A stretch of 38,984 nt of DNA from Armatimonadota bacterium (lineage in GTDB: Bacteria > Armatimonadota > Zipacnadia > Zipacnadales > VGFC01), in NCBI GenBank assembly GCA_016869045.1, contig VGFC01000015.1, forward strand, positions 1 through 38,984, written 5' to 3'. Below the pieces are notes generated by a model, which was not told where the DNA came from, searched no databases, and saw only the letters and a program-made list of their open reading frames with translations. Within the stretch, counting starts at the first letter, position 1; every line of letters begins with the position of its first letter. Position numbers and translations under genes: made by a program. Positions 17,399 to 26,312 of this stretch are shown piece by piece.

Positions 17399-20300
17399 CT
17401 ATGGACGGACCGGGGGCAGGCTCTCCTGGCAGCGCTGCGCGAACGACGGCTGGTTGATCGGATCGGTCCAGTCCTCCAGCCACGGGTCCGGGATGACCTT
17501 GTGCAAGTCGATGAGGTGCGTCTGCGTCGTCGGATCGTTCGGCGCGTTCGGGTCGTACTGCGTCTCCACCTCGAAGACCTCGGCCGCCAGCGAGGGCGGC
17601 GTCGCGAAGGTCGCCGCATTCGTCGCCGTGGGCACGTTCGGGTGGGTCAGATCCTCGATCACCCCGCGCGAGTTCGTGACCAGGTGCCGCCCGCCGCTGA
17701 GTCGTTGCGCGCAAACCGGGGCAAACGCCTTCGTCACGAGCAAGCCCCCGGCGCCCTCGCCCGGCGGCGTCCAGAGGTGCCCCAACGGCCCCGCAGCGTA
17801 GTCTGCCTCGCTGTAGGACCAGTAGGGGATCGCCGCTCCCGCGGCGCTCGGCAACAACACCCACGTCGCCGGGTTCGCGCTATCGAACACTGGGCTGCCC
17901 ACGCGAAACTCGACGCAGGCCGCTCCGGCTGCAGCGAAGGGCATCCCTGCCGCGTTGACCGGGTTGCCCAACGGACCCCGGTACTGACCGCAGGCCACGG
18001 CCAGGAACAGGAAGCGGTTGCCATATTCGTCGCGGTCGATCGAGACCCGTGCGTCGCGGATGTTCTCGAAGATCAGGCGCTCGTCGTCGGTGGGGTCTCC
18101 GTCCGTGTCCATCTCATACAGCCACGACAGGATCGCCCACGTGCCTCTGTTTCCCGCGGGCGTCGTGCCGAGACACGGTAGCGGATCGCCGCCCGGCGGG
18201 TTGACTCGCTGGGTCCCCGCCTCCACCACGAGCAGCTCGTGCAGGTTGTTCGCCGCACACAGATAGCCGCTGACCGACCCATCGAACGGATGGAACAGGG
18301 GTTGGGCCTTCGTGTAGGCGATGCGGACGAACTCGCCCCTGCGCGGGCCCGTCGTCGCCTTCACGAGCGGCGGCGTCACGATGCGGATGGCGTGCGTCTG
18401 CAGCACCGCGCCGGTTGTCGGGTTGAGGTCGAACGTCGTCACGACGTTGATCACCCGGTAGTGGCCCGGATCGGCGATGACCGTGTGCATCTCCCACACA
18501 AGGCCGGCCGGGTCCCACATCATGTAGCGGTAGGCGTCCGTCGGCCCGTCGAGGTCGAGCACGTCATTCGTCGGGTGGGTGTAGAAGTCGAAGCCCAGCC
18601 CGTCGCCGGGCCGTCGGGTGTTGGTCGCCACGGTGAGCGTGTAGTTCGCCAGCGGCCAGACCTGCCGGCCCTTGCGGTCAACCTCGACGACGCGGTTGTT
18701 GCCGGTATCCACCACCAGGTAGTTGCCCGGCCCGACGCCCGACTCGGGCGGCGGCCAAACCGTGCCGTCCGGGATCGCCCCGGCCGGGAGCAGACCCTCC
18801 GGATCGAAGGTCGGCACCTTGTGCGGCTGGACGACCCCTCCGGCGGTGACGTACGTGGCCAGGAAGTCCGCCGATGACAGGCGTACGGCCTTGGCCGGGC
18901 GGCTGAAGGGCCGCCGTGTTGTCGGCACGTTCAGCGGGTAGACCGCGGCGGCCTCCGCGGCGGCGTTGGCCCACGAGGAGTCCAGCGTGCGCGTGCCGGT
19001 GCATTCCCAGTCCGGCTCAGAGCCGACCGTCTCCACGATCCGCTCGTTGTCCGTGATGACCGTGCGAATCGGCGTCAGCGCGGACGCAAACCCTCCGGGC
19101 GGGCCCGCCGGTGTGCCCTCATAGCTGACCGCGGGCGTGGCGCCCCACTGGTTCGGGCAGGCGCTGATCGTACGACACCCGGTGACCACCGTGTCTCCGT
19201 CCACCGCGGGCGCCGCCGAGACGACCGGCACGCCGGGGATGTTCGGCGGGCCGTAGGCCGGGCGCACCAGCCGCCCGCGCACGAAGTTCGTGACCTTGTC
19301 CCACTCCATGGCGACCAGCGTACGTAACCGGTCCGGCACGAAGCCCCCGGACGAGTAGCCCCCCGCGTGCGGTGTCGCGTCCGGGCTCATGTCGTTGCTG
19401 GCGTCGAGGTTCATGCTCTCCGTGCCGATCAACGCCGCCCGACCGTCATTGGCCGCCGACACGCCCGCGATTGGGCGCCCGAAGCCATACGGGATCTGCT
19501 GGCGCTCCGGCGGCTCGTACCGGTTCGGCACGCTCGTCTGGCCGTTGATGTTGACGCCCGAGTACGAGAAGAGCAACTCGGCCCCACGCTGCAGAGGTGC
19601 GTTGGTGACGCCAAAGGTGCCCGTGTCAGCGTTCAGCAGCCCCGTCGGCAGCCAGTCGATCCCGCCGAACGTCACCAGTTGCTCGCCCGCGACAATGCCG
19701 GCGACCGGCTCACCGTTGGCGAGTGCGATGTTCCACCCGAACCCACCGCCCGTCCACGCCACCGGATGGTTGCGCAGACGGATCCGGCCCGGGCTGTACT
19801 CCCACCGCGCGAGGTCGGGAGCCTGGTAGACCATCCGCTGCCGCTCGTTGGCGGAGATCGCCGGCGGCACCTGACCCGCGGGTATGGTGAGGTCGTCTGA
19901 GAGGTCGTTGGGCGTCACCGGGTTGTTCGCGTCATAGGCGAAGCTGATGATGAGCATCCGCCCGTAGACCGGGCCGAGCTCGACCCCGCTCCACGCGGGC
20001 GGGGAGGCCGAGTTGATCGTCACGGCCCGCACGTTCCCTGCACCGGCCGCCGGGAAGATGATGCGGCGGTTCGCGTAGTCCACGCGGTAGCACGCCGGGT
20101 CGACGATCGGCACGTTCATCGGGTCGGCGTCCCAGTTCAGGGCGACCGACCCGTCCGCCATCTGAACGACTGGTGAGAAGCCCAGTGTGTCAAACGGCGC
20201 CTTCAGCGGCGCCGGCGTCATCTGCGCATCCGCGGGGGACGGCGGGCCCGTGGGCACGCGGACCCGAATCGTGAGGTCCGGCCGCGGGTCCAGCCCGAAG

Positions 20301-23017
20301 GCGCGCCCCAGGTTCCCCTGATCCGGCGACGTGCCCGGGTTGACCGGCTGTGAAGCGGCCCCGATGATCGCCGACCCCGCATCGGCCGTCGGGCCGTCCA
20401 CGTAGACGCGCGCGCCGAAGCCCGTCGGCAGCGAGGTTGCCGTGGTCGGGTTGCCGCCCGGCGCCGTGCGCAGATCGTACTCCCACTTCCCGTCGCCGGT
20501 TGCCGGGTCCAGACCCACCACGCTTCCGCTGCGCCCCGGCTCACCCCACGCCCCCGCGAACACGCCGTTTGGGTTCCGCGTGACCGTGAGTGCGGCGGTC
20601 AGCAGCTCCTCGCCGATGCTCTGTCCGCCTGCTCGGCGCTGGCCGCTGGCTGCGACTTGGGCCCCACTCAGGGTCGTGTCCAGGTCCGCCTCGTAGCTGC
20701 GCTTGAACAGCACCGGCCCGGGCAGCACGTCCAACTCCTGCTTGCTTCCGCCTGGGGTCGAGTATACGAACAGTGTCCGCGCTCCGGCCTCCACGTCGTA
20801 GTAGCCTGTGCTCGCCGACCCGCTCGGGATCGACGCCAGGAACGTCTCCACCGCCAAGGGCGTGTACTGGGCATACGATCCGGAGATCGTCGGCGCCGCG
20901 CCGCCGTAGGACACCGTCTCCGGTCCGGCGACGCCCTCGTAGACATAGGTCGCGGAGGTCACGGCGGTTGGGCCCGAGACATCCAGCATCACGCGGTAGT
21001 GGTTGCGGTTGTGCACGAACGGATCGGGCGACGGCAGGTTGGCCCCATTCGCCGGCGCGGGGACGAGCGCATACTCCGCGCCCCACGGTCGCGTGAGGAT
21101 CACGGGCGCACCCGTCGAGCTGTCCAGCACCCTGGCCACCGGCGTGCCGAAGTAGATGACGGCATCCAGATGTGGGTCGAACGTCGCGGCCGGGCCGGTC
21201 GCGTCCTCCGTCGCCGGGTAGCGCGCCGAGTTGCACACCGACGGCGTCGGCGTGGGCACCGGCGGCAGCAGCGGACGCTGGTTGTCCGCCACCCACGCGG
21301 GGTCATCCATCGGCGGCAGCGCGCGCTCGTACTGCGTCGCGGTTGGGCCCCCGGGTGCCCTGGCCGAATCGGGGTAGGTCCACCAGAACCCGTTCGTGGC
21401 ATCGCCGCCCGTCGCCAGATCGAAGCAGTGCACCCGGCCCTGCGCGTTGTTCACGTTGTTCGGCGGCGCCCGGTATTCGGAGGACAGAGCGTAGACGTAG
21501 GCGTTGTGCACGACCGGCGTCGAGAGCGTGATCACCCGACAGGGGCCCGCGTACCCGTCGATGTCTCGCGTCCAGAGCGTCGCTCCCGTTGCGGCGTTGA
21601 AGCAGTACACATGCCCCCGGTTGCCGTTCTCGTCCACGGTCGAAACCAGCACGACATCCGTCGGGCCGCCGGCCGGCACCGCTGTGGCCGTCGTCGGCGA
21701 CGTGCTCCGGGGCGTCTCGTTGTTGCCGAACCCCGCCGACCACATCAGGTCCGCGCTCCCGGGCCCATCGTAGTCCGGAACGCCGTCATCAGCCAGGGTG
21801 TCGCCGTCGATGTCCTGCTCGGGGTCGGAGTCGAAGCAGTAGAGCGTCGGCGTCGGGTAGTAGGAGAGCACGAACGCCCGCCCGCAGTCGTCGATGACCG
21901 GGGACGCCGCCACCGCCCCGACGTCCAGAGATTGCCACTTGATGTCGAGGTCCGCCCGGACCTCGCCGCTGGAGGCGCCCGCGCCGCGGGCCGACTGGCG
22001 CGACTGCGTCCAGCCCGTCGCCCAGGCGATGACGTTGTAGCCGAACATCACGTCTACCGCCTGGTCCGGAAGGGGATCGGGCAGGTAGACCGGGCTGGGC
22101 GCGGCCAGTCCGCCGTCCCAGCGAGGGTCCTCCGGGTCCGTCCACCGCGCGATCTCCGAGCCGACATCCCCCGCCGTAACCACGAACCCACCGCTGCCGT
22201 AGCGGCCGCACGCCGCGATCGGGGTCGCTGTGCCCCCTCCGCCGCACTGCATCCCGTAGATCACGGGCTGCAAATGAAGCGGGTTGGCCGAGAGGTCGAG
22301 GATGTCCCACGTCCACGTCGGCGGGCAGGGCGCAACTGCGGGAGGAATGCTGACTCCGAGCTTCGGCAACTGCTCGAGACCGATCCGGAACGGCCGGGCG
22401 ACGAGTGCATGGTTGAGGACGGTCGAGCCGGCGTCGTATGCGTCGGAGCTGAGTATGAAGAAGAAGGGCGAGTCCGCCCACGGGGTGCCCGCGCCGGCGG
22501 CGCCGGTGGTCAGCCCCGTCGGCAGCGGCTCATCGATCCAGAGCACCGCGCCCTCGTTGACGGCCTCGAGGATCGAGTCGATCTGGAACGCGTCCAGGAT
22601 CGTGAGGTCGGGAGTGCATACGTACAGGAGCTGGTACCCGCTGAGTTCCGTGTGGACGCCCGGCGCGACCACGACCTCCCAGTAGGCGGGGCTGCCCTCG
22701 GGGGTGTAGGTCCCGCCGATGCCCGTTCCGCCTCGCGGGTTGACGATGTCCCAGCGCGGCGGCCGGAAGCTGGCCCGCCGCAGCCCCTCCATGATCCCCG
22801 CGCCGATTGTCAGATTCGGGTTGGGCGTCGCCGGGTCAACGGTCAAGACAGCCGCCTTCACCGTGACCTTGCCGGGCGCGTAGTTGAACGCCGTCGCCTG
22901 GCCCAACACCGGACCGGCGGCAATCAGGAGGAGGGCGATGCCGAAAAGGGCGCGCTTGTGCGCCGACGGCGGCCAAGCGCTGCGGCCCGCGCCGGCCCCT
23001 TTTCGATCGGTCGTCAT
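17399..23017 (-). CDS. Giant exported beta-propeller-like protein in the PilY1 position
   Basis: An 1872-residue protein with a basic N-terminus and a signal sequence (about 1-39, KRALFGIALLLIAAGPVLG). An alpha/beta segment follows (YQLLYVCTPDLTILDAFQID, LEAVNEGAVLWIDE). PQQ/NHL-type propeller strands are then seen at several places: LYCFDSDPEQDIDGDTLADD (also an Asp-rich loop), HVYCFNAATGATLWTRDIDG, GRVHCFDLATGGD, GSVVGLDPATGDGKWEYDLR and LVVDTGNNRVVEVDRKGRQV. The gene follows the PilV-, PilW- and PilX-like genes by 35 bases, the place that the propeller tip adhesin PilY1 holds in other pilus operons. No VWA domain is visible and the size is larger than PilY1, so homology is not claimed; a tip or surface role is an inference. 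ATG 23017 is chosen for its signal peptide and an upstream GGAGG; the frame runs 28 codons further. Confidence 0.82.
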   Translation of the reverse strand: MTTDRKGAGAGRSAWPPSAHKRALFGIALLLIAAGPVLGQATAFNYAPGKVTVKAAVLTVDPATPNPNLTIGAGIMEGLRRASFRPPRWDIVNPRGGTGIGGTYTPEGSPAYWEVVVAPGVHTELSGYQLLYVCTPDLTILDAFQIDSILEAVNEGAVLWIDEPLPTGLTTGAAGAGTPWADSPFFFILSSDAYDAGSTVLNHALVARPFRIGLEQLPKLGVSIPPAVAPCPPTWTWDILDLSANPLHLQPVIYGMQCGGGGTATPIAACGRYGSGGFVVTAGDVGSEIARWTDPEDPRWDGGLAAPSPVYLPDPLPDQAVDVMFGYNVIAWATGWTQSRQSARGAGASSGEVRADLDIKWQSLDVGAVAASPVIDDCGRAFVLSYYPTPTLYCFDSDPEQDIDGDTLADDGVPDYDGPGSADLMWSAGFGNNETPRSTSPTTATAVPAGGPTDVVLVSTVDENGNRGHVYCFNAATGATLWTRDIDGYAGPCRVITLSTPVVHNAYVYALSSEYRAPPNNVNNAQGRVHCFDLATGGDATNGFWWTYPDSARAPGGPTATQYERALPPMDDPAWVADNQRPLLPPVPTPTPSVCNSARYPATEDATGPAATFDPHLDAVIYFGTPVARVLDSSTGAPVILTRPWGAEYALVPAPANGANLPSPDPFVHNRNHYRVMLDVSGPTAVTSATYVYEGVAGPETVSYGGAAPTISGSYAQYTPLAVETFLASIPSGSASTGYYDVEAGARTLFVYSTPGGSKQELDVLPGPVLFKRSYEADLDTTLSGAQVAASGQRRAGGQSIGEELLTAALTVTRNPNGVFAGAWGEPGRSGSVVGLDPATGDGKWEYDLRTAPGGNPTTATSLPTGFGARVYVDGPTADAGSAIIGAASQPVNPGTSPDQGNLGRAFGLDPRPDLTIRVRVPTGPPSPADAQMTPAPLKAPFDTLGFSPVVQMADGSVALNWDADPMNVPIVDPACYRVDYANRRIIFPAAGAGNVRAVTINSASPPAWSGVELGPVYGRMLIISFAYDANNPVTPNDLSDDLTIPAGQVPPAISANERQRMVYQAPDLARWEYSPGRIRLRNHPVAWTGGGFGWNIALANGEPVAGIVAGEQLVTFGGIDWLPTGLLNADTGTFGVTNAPLQRGAELLFSYSGVNINGQTSVPNRYEPPERQQIPYGFGRPIAGVSAANDGRAALIGTESMNLDASNDMSPDATPHAGGYSSGGFVPDRLRTLVAMEWDKVTNFVRGRLVRPAYGPPNIPGVPVVSAAPAVDGDTVVTGCRTISACPNQWGATPAVSYEGTPAGPPGGFASALTPIRTVITDNERIVETVGSEPDWECTGTRTLDSSWANAAAEAAAVYPLNVPTTRRPFSRPAKAVRLSSADFLATYVTAGGVVQPHKVPTFDPEGLLPAGAIPDGTVWPPPESGVGPGNYLVVDTGNNRVVEVDRKGRQVWPLANYTLTVATNTRRPGDGLGFDFYTHPTNDVLDLDGPTDAYRYMMWDPAGLVWEMHTVIADPGHYRVINVVTTFDLNPTTGAVLQTHAIRIVTPPLVKATTGPRRGEFVRIAYTKAQPLFHPFDGSVSGYLCAANNLHELLVVEAGTQRVNPPGGDPLPCLGTTPAGNRGTWAILSWLYEMDTDGDPTDDERLIFENIRDARVSIDRDEYGNRFLFLAVACGQYRGPLGNPVNAAGMPFAAAGAACVEFRVGSPVFDSANPATWVLLPSAAGAAIPYWSYSEADYAAGPLGHLWTPPGEGAGGLLVTKAFAPVCAQRLSGGRHLVTNSRGVIEDLTHPNVPTATNAATFATPPSLAAEVFEVETQYDPNAPNDPTTQTHLIDLHKVIPDPWLEDWTDPINQPSFAQRCQESLPPVRP

Positions 23018-23052
23018 GCGGTGGAACCTCCGCTCTTCAGTCGGGCCAAGGC

Positions 23053-26000
23053 CTACATCGTCTCGCCGTAATACAGCAGATCCGGACTGACCGGCATGCA
23101 CGGCAGTTTCGGCAGGTTCGCGGAATCGGTGCTGCGCAACAGGAGCGGCGCGCCCAGGCTCCCCGACGCCGAGCCCTGGCCGCCGCGGTCACGCGCCTCC
23201 CGCAGCGCGCTGTCGTACACGTACGAGATCGTGGTCCGCGAGCCGAGCGCGGTCGTCGAGCTGCAGGCCCACTTGTCCACCCACTCCTGCACCGCGTTGA
23301 CGGGGGGCGTGAAGTTCTCCGTGATCGAGCCCCGCACCACGATGTCGTAGTTGTAGCGCAGATACGCGTTGGCCCGCGCGATCTCGTCGGACGTGTCGAT
23401 CCGCCCGTTGATGTTGTCGCCGATCGCCGGGCCAAGGGCGCCGTCGATCGAGTCAATGGTGTCGAACCAGGCGCCGGGGATGACGAACCAGCAGCCCGTC
23501 TCGGCGTAGATGACGGCGCTCACCCGGCAGTGCATTGCAGGCTGGACGGCGGACAGGTCGGTCGGGTCGGACGAGGTGCTCTCGACGATCTTCCACTTCT
23601 TCACCCACGGGTTCGTCGCACCGGCCGAGAACCCGGGGTTCGCCCAGAACATCTGCAGGCTGTTGCGCGCGCCGGCGACGTTCCACACGTAGTAGTCGGG
23701 CGAGTTGGGCGGCGCCGCCGGATACAGGCGCCACGGCACTGCGGGCGCGCCGCCCGTCGGGGGAAGCGGCTGGTAGTTCGGGGTTAGGGCGTTGGAGATG
23801 TTCGCGCTCGAAGCGACTCCGGGCGGAACGAAGTAGAACAGCGGGTCGGCTGCGGCGTAGCCCTGTGCGAAGTCGAACGGCAACCACGCCGAGTTCCAGC
23901 CGCGCTGTAGGCTCATCCCGATCGCCGCCGGGCCCGGGTCGTCGCCACTCACGCTTGCCGCCAGGAAGATGTTCGCGGCCGGCGCCGCGCCGAACTGGAA
24001 GGTGCTGAACAGCCGCGCCCCCGCCTCGGGGGTCAGCTCCCAGTGGTTCGCCTCCGGGCGGGGATCGTCCGTATCGTCGGGTGAGGCGCTGACCAGCGCC
24101 GTCGCCTCCTGCGGCACGATCCGCGTCGTGTTCAGGCACACACAGTCGCGCGCCAGCAGGGACAGCCACGTGTTGCGGTCATCCCATGCGCCGGGCACCC
24201 ACCCCGCGATGCGGTCCGAGGGCTGCAGGATCGAGCCGTCGATGTAGATGGTCCCGCCGCTGACGATCGTCAGGTTGTAGTCCTTGTACGGCGCCGCCGC
24301 CGCCGTCGCTCCGCCGCCCGCGCCGGGCGCCGGGCCGCGGTCCGGCAGGTTCCCCCACACCCGCACGTTCCCCGCGGCGAAGACCACCTGGGTCGTGGGC
24401 CACGTGTTGCGCAGCTTGCACGGGTAATCGATCACCATCGTGTAGCGCCCGGAGTCCGCCCCCGTCGCCGTCAGCCAGTGCTTGTCGTGCCTGCGCAGGA
24501 CGATCTGCGGCTCGCCCGGCACATGCGCGGGCGTCCACAGCACCGTGTCCGGGATGACGATGGGCGACCGCGGATCGGCCTGCGCCGTGCATGTGCCCGC
24601 CGGCAGCTCCGCGCCCACCAGGTAGATCTCCACACCCACCGGCGTGTACGTGGTCTGTGTGCCGTTCCAGCCGCTGTCACCCGCGCGGGCGTCGGTCGGC
24701 GACACGCTGCGCATCCAATCGTCGATGAGCGTGCTGATCTCGCATTCGCCGTGCGCGTTCAGGAACTGGCGGTCACCCTCGTTGTCGATGTAGACCCCGG
24801 AACCGTGACCCCACTCGCCGTTGTTCGTCCAGTATCCCGACGTGGCGACCGGCGTCCCCGAGTAACGCGTCAGCTCCTCGTACACCGTACGGTCGCTCGT
24901 CGGGTCGCGGTGGAACAGGCTCGGCGCGGCCAACGCCGCGCCAAACCGACCGTAACCCAGGTCGTCGGTGCTTCGCTGGCCGTCGGCCAGGGCCGGCTGC
25001 CCGTCACCCGTCAGCGCCCCATAGGTCTCGAAGGCCGGGTCCCCGGGCTGTTGGGGGCTGCTCGGGTTGATCGGCCGCGACACGGTACCCGTCGGGCTGT
25101 TGATGATCACCGTGCCCTGCGAGTCGTTGGGGGTCGCGGCGCGGTCGCGATAGCTGATTCCGCTCGCAGTCTCGAGGGCGTCGCGGGTCACATACGCCTG
25201 CCCGCTGGCGCTCCCGGGCCCGCTATTCGTGGTGAGCGTGATTCGGAGGCTCCCCTCGTTCGCGGGAGCCGGCGCCGGCAGCTCCTCCCCCACCAGGATC
25301 GCCGCGCTGTTGATCTTCAGGGAGCCCGCGTATTGCGTCAGGATGCGGTCGGACATCCCCGCATCCGTCCCGTCGCGGTGGTAGTCCATCACGGGCGGCG
25401 TCCCCAGGTACGCCGGCTGACCCGTTCCGCTCTTGTCCGTCACGAACAGCGCGTAGTCCCCCACTGCCAGCGGTTTGTATGCGACCTGCCGACGGAACGT
25501 GTAGGTCTCCTCCACCACCCCGCCGATCGACTCGATCCGCACCATGCGCGACATCGGATCGGCGTCCTGCCAGTTCAGAACTCCGTCGCCGTTGCGGTCC
25601 TCGTCGGCGGTGCCCTCGAACGGCGGGTCGGGGTCGTACGTGAGGCGCAACAAGACATGACCGCCGCTGATCGCCGCCGGTAGGTCCATGCCCGCCGGGA
25701 TGCCGCGTCGCGGATCGGGCAGGCGGCTGAAGCCACTTCGCAGCGTCTCGTCGCGCGCGTTCAGGTCGGCCGGCAACCGGCTGGCGAAGAGCGGGTTCGT
25801 CGCATCCGGCGGCAACGCCCCACCGTTGCGCAGCGCACACCAGCCTCGCTGCAGCTCTTCGATGGTGTAGTAGTCGTCATCCGTCTCCGGCTGCCCGTCG
25901 GCGCCCCAGAAGCCCGGGTCCCACTCGTCATCGCCGCCGTAGCTAGGGTCCACGACCGCATCCAGCGTGTCGAACGCCCCATCCGTCCCTGCACACCAGG

Positions 26001-26223
26001 CCGGGGGATCGGGCGGCTGCCAATCGGCCGTGTGCAGCTGCAGCATCTTGTCCGCGTACTGGATGCCGCTGTCCGCCAACTGCTTGGACTGGCGCATCTG
26101 CCCGTGGCGCTGCGTCTGACCTTGCAGGTAGATCGTGATCGCCACGAAGATCGCGCCGACCAGCAGGATCACCGTCATGAGGAGCACCGCGATGAGCAGT
26201 GCCTGGCCCTTCTGATTCCTCAT
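23053..26223 (-). CDS. Very large PilX/GspK-like minor pilin
   Basis: A 1056-residue protein. The N-terminus MRNQKG/QALLIAVLLM and the following hydrophobic helix (to about residue 34) match PilX and GspK prepilins: basic leader, Gly at -1 and no Glu at +5. Next come the polar helix QRHGQMRQSKQLADSGIQYA, an EF-hand-like DRNGDGVLNWQDAD (about residues 205-222), and the stretch RIESIGGVVEETYTFRRQVA typical of PilX-type proteins. A long beta-rich body of unknown fold makes up the remainder; known PilX proteins have fewer than 300 residues. In the proteobacterial pilus PilX works with PilV and PilW to prime assembly and hold PilY1. This gene lies between the PilW-like gene and the propeller giant, so context agrees. 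The ATG at 26223 has GGGTGA upstream. Confidence 0.82.
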   Translation of the reverse strand: MRNQKGQALLIAVLLMTVILLVGAIFVAITIYLQGQTQRHGQMRQSKQLADSGIQYADKMLQLHTADWQPPDPPAWCAGTDGAFDTLDAVVDPSYGGDDEWDPGFWGADGQPETDDDYYTIEELQRGWCALRNGGALPPDATNPLFASRLPADLNARDETLRSGFSRLPDPRRGIPAGMDLPAAISGGHVLLRLTYDPDPPFEGTADEDRNGDGVLNWQDADPMSRMVRIESIGGVVEETYTFRRQVAYKPLAVGDYALFVTDKSGTGQPAYLGTPPVMDYHRDGTDAGMSDRILTQYAGSLKINSAAILVGEELPAPAPANEGSLRITLTTNSGPGSASGQAYVTRDALETASGISYRDRAATPNDSQGTVIINSPTGTVSRPINPSSPQQPGDPAFETYGALTGDGQPALADGQRSTDDLGYGRFGAALAAPSLFHRDPTSDRTVYEELTRYSGTPVATSGYWTNNGEWGHGSGVYIDNEGDRQFLNAHGECEISTLIDDWMRSVSPTDARAGDSGWNGTQTTYTPVGVEIYLVGAELPAGTCTAQADPRSPIVIPDTVLWTPAHVPGEPQIVLRRHDKHWLTATGADSGRYTMVIDYPCKLRNTWPTTQVVFAAGNVRVWGNLPDRGPAPGAGGGATAAAAPYKDYNLTIVSGGTIYIDGSILQPSDRIAGWVPGAWDDRNTWLSLLARDCVCLNTTRIVPQEATALVSASPDDTDDPRPEANHWELTPEAGARLFSTFQFGAAPAANIFLAASVSGDDPGPAAIGMSLQRGWNSAWLPFDFAQGYAAADPLFYFVPPGVASSANISNALTPNYQPLPPTGGAPAVPWRLYPAAPPNSPDYYVWNVAGARNSLQMFWANPGFSAGATNPWVKKWKIVESTSSDPTDLSAVQPAMHCRVSAVIYAETGCWFVIPGAWFDTIDSIDGALGPAIGDNINGRIDTSDEIARANAYLRYNYDIVVRGSITENFTPPVNAVQEWVDKWACSSTTALGSRTTISYVYDSALREARDRGGQGSASGSLGAPLLLRSTDSANLPKLPCMPVSPDLLYYGETM

Positions 26224-26276
26224 GCTTCACCCGTCTCCGTCATCGCTGATGCCGCCGTCCCGCCGTCTTTCCGTTG

Positions 26277-26312
26277 CCGTTCCTGTTACCTGTCACCCGT
26301 CACCTGTTACCT
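26277..26312. repeat. Tandem heptamer repeat between PilW-like and PilX-like genes
   Basis: On the minus strand, directly after the TGA stop, come the 7-base units GGTAACA, GGTGACG, GGTGACA, GGTAACA and then GGAACGG. A very similar array follows pilC at 33305-33337. The units resemble ribosome-binding sequence, but the next ATG is 53 bases away. Confidence 0.7.

Noticed and set aside
17383-17619. A 79-codon N-terminal extension of the 1850-residue protein
   Set aside because: It is an Arg/Ser-rich out-of-frame reading of the upstream giant gene. The signal peptide and ribosome-binding site place the start at 17382.
20657-23071. An 804-codon open frame on the plus strand
   Set aside because: It lies opposite the propeller giant, is Arg/Gly/Val-rich without any domain or signal, and is a typical antisense shadow in GC-rich DNA. 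The same holds for the long plus-strand frames at 2111-3754, 4438-6138, 9896-11155 and 15841-17457.
26277-26312. CRISPR-like array
   Set aside because: The 7-base units are contiguous, with no spacers, and no cas gene is in the window.
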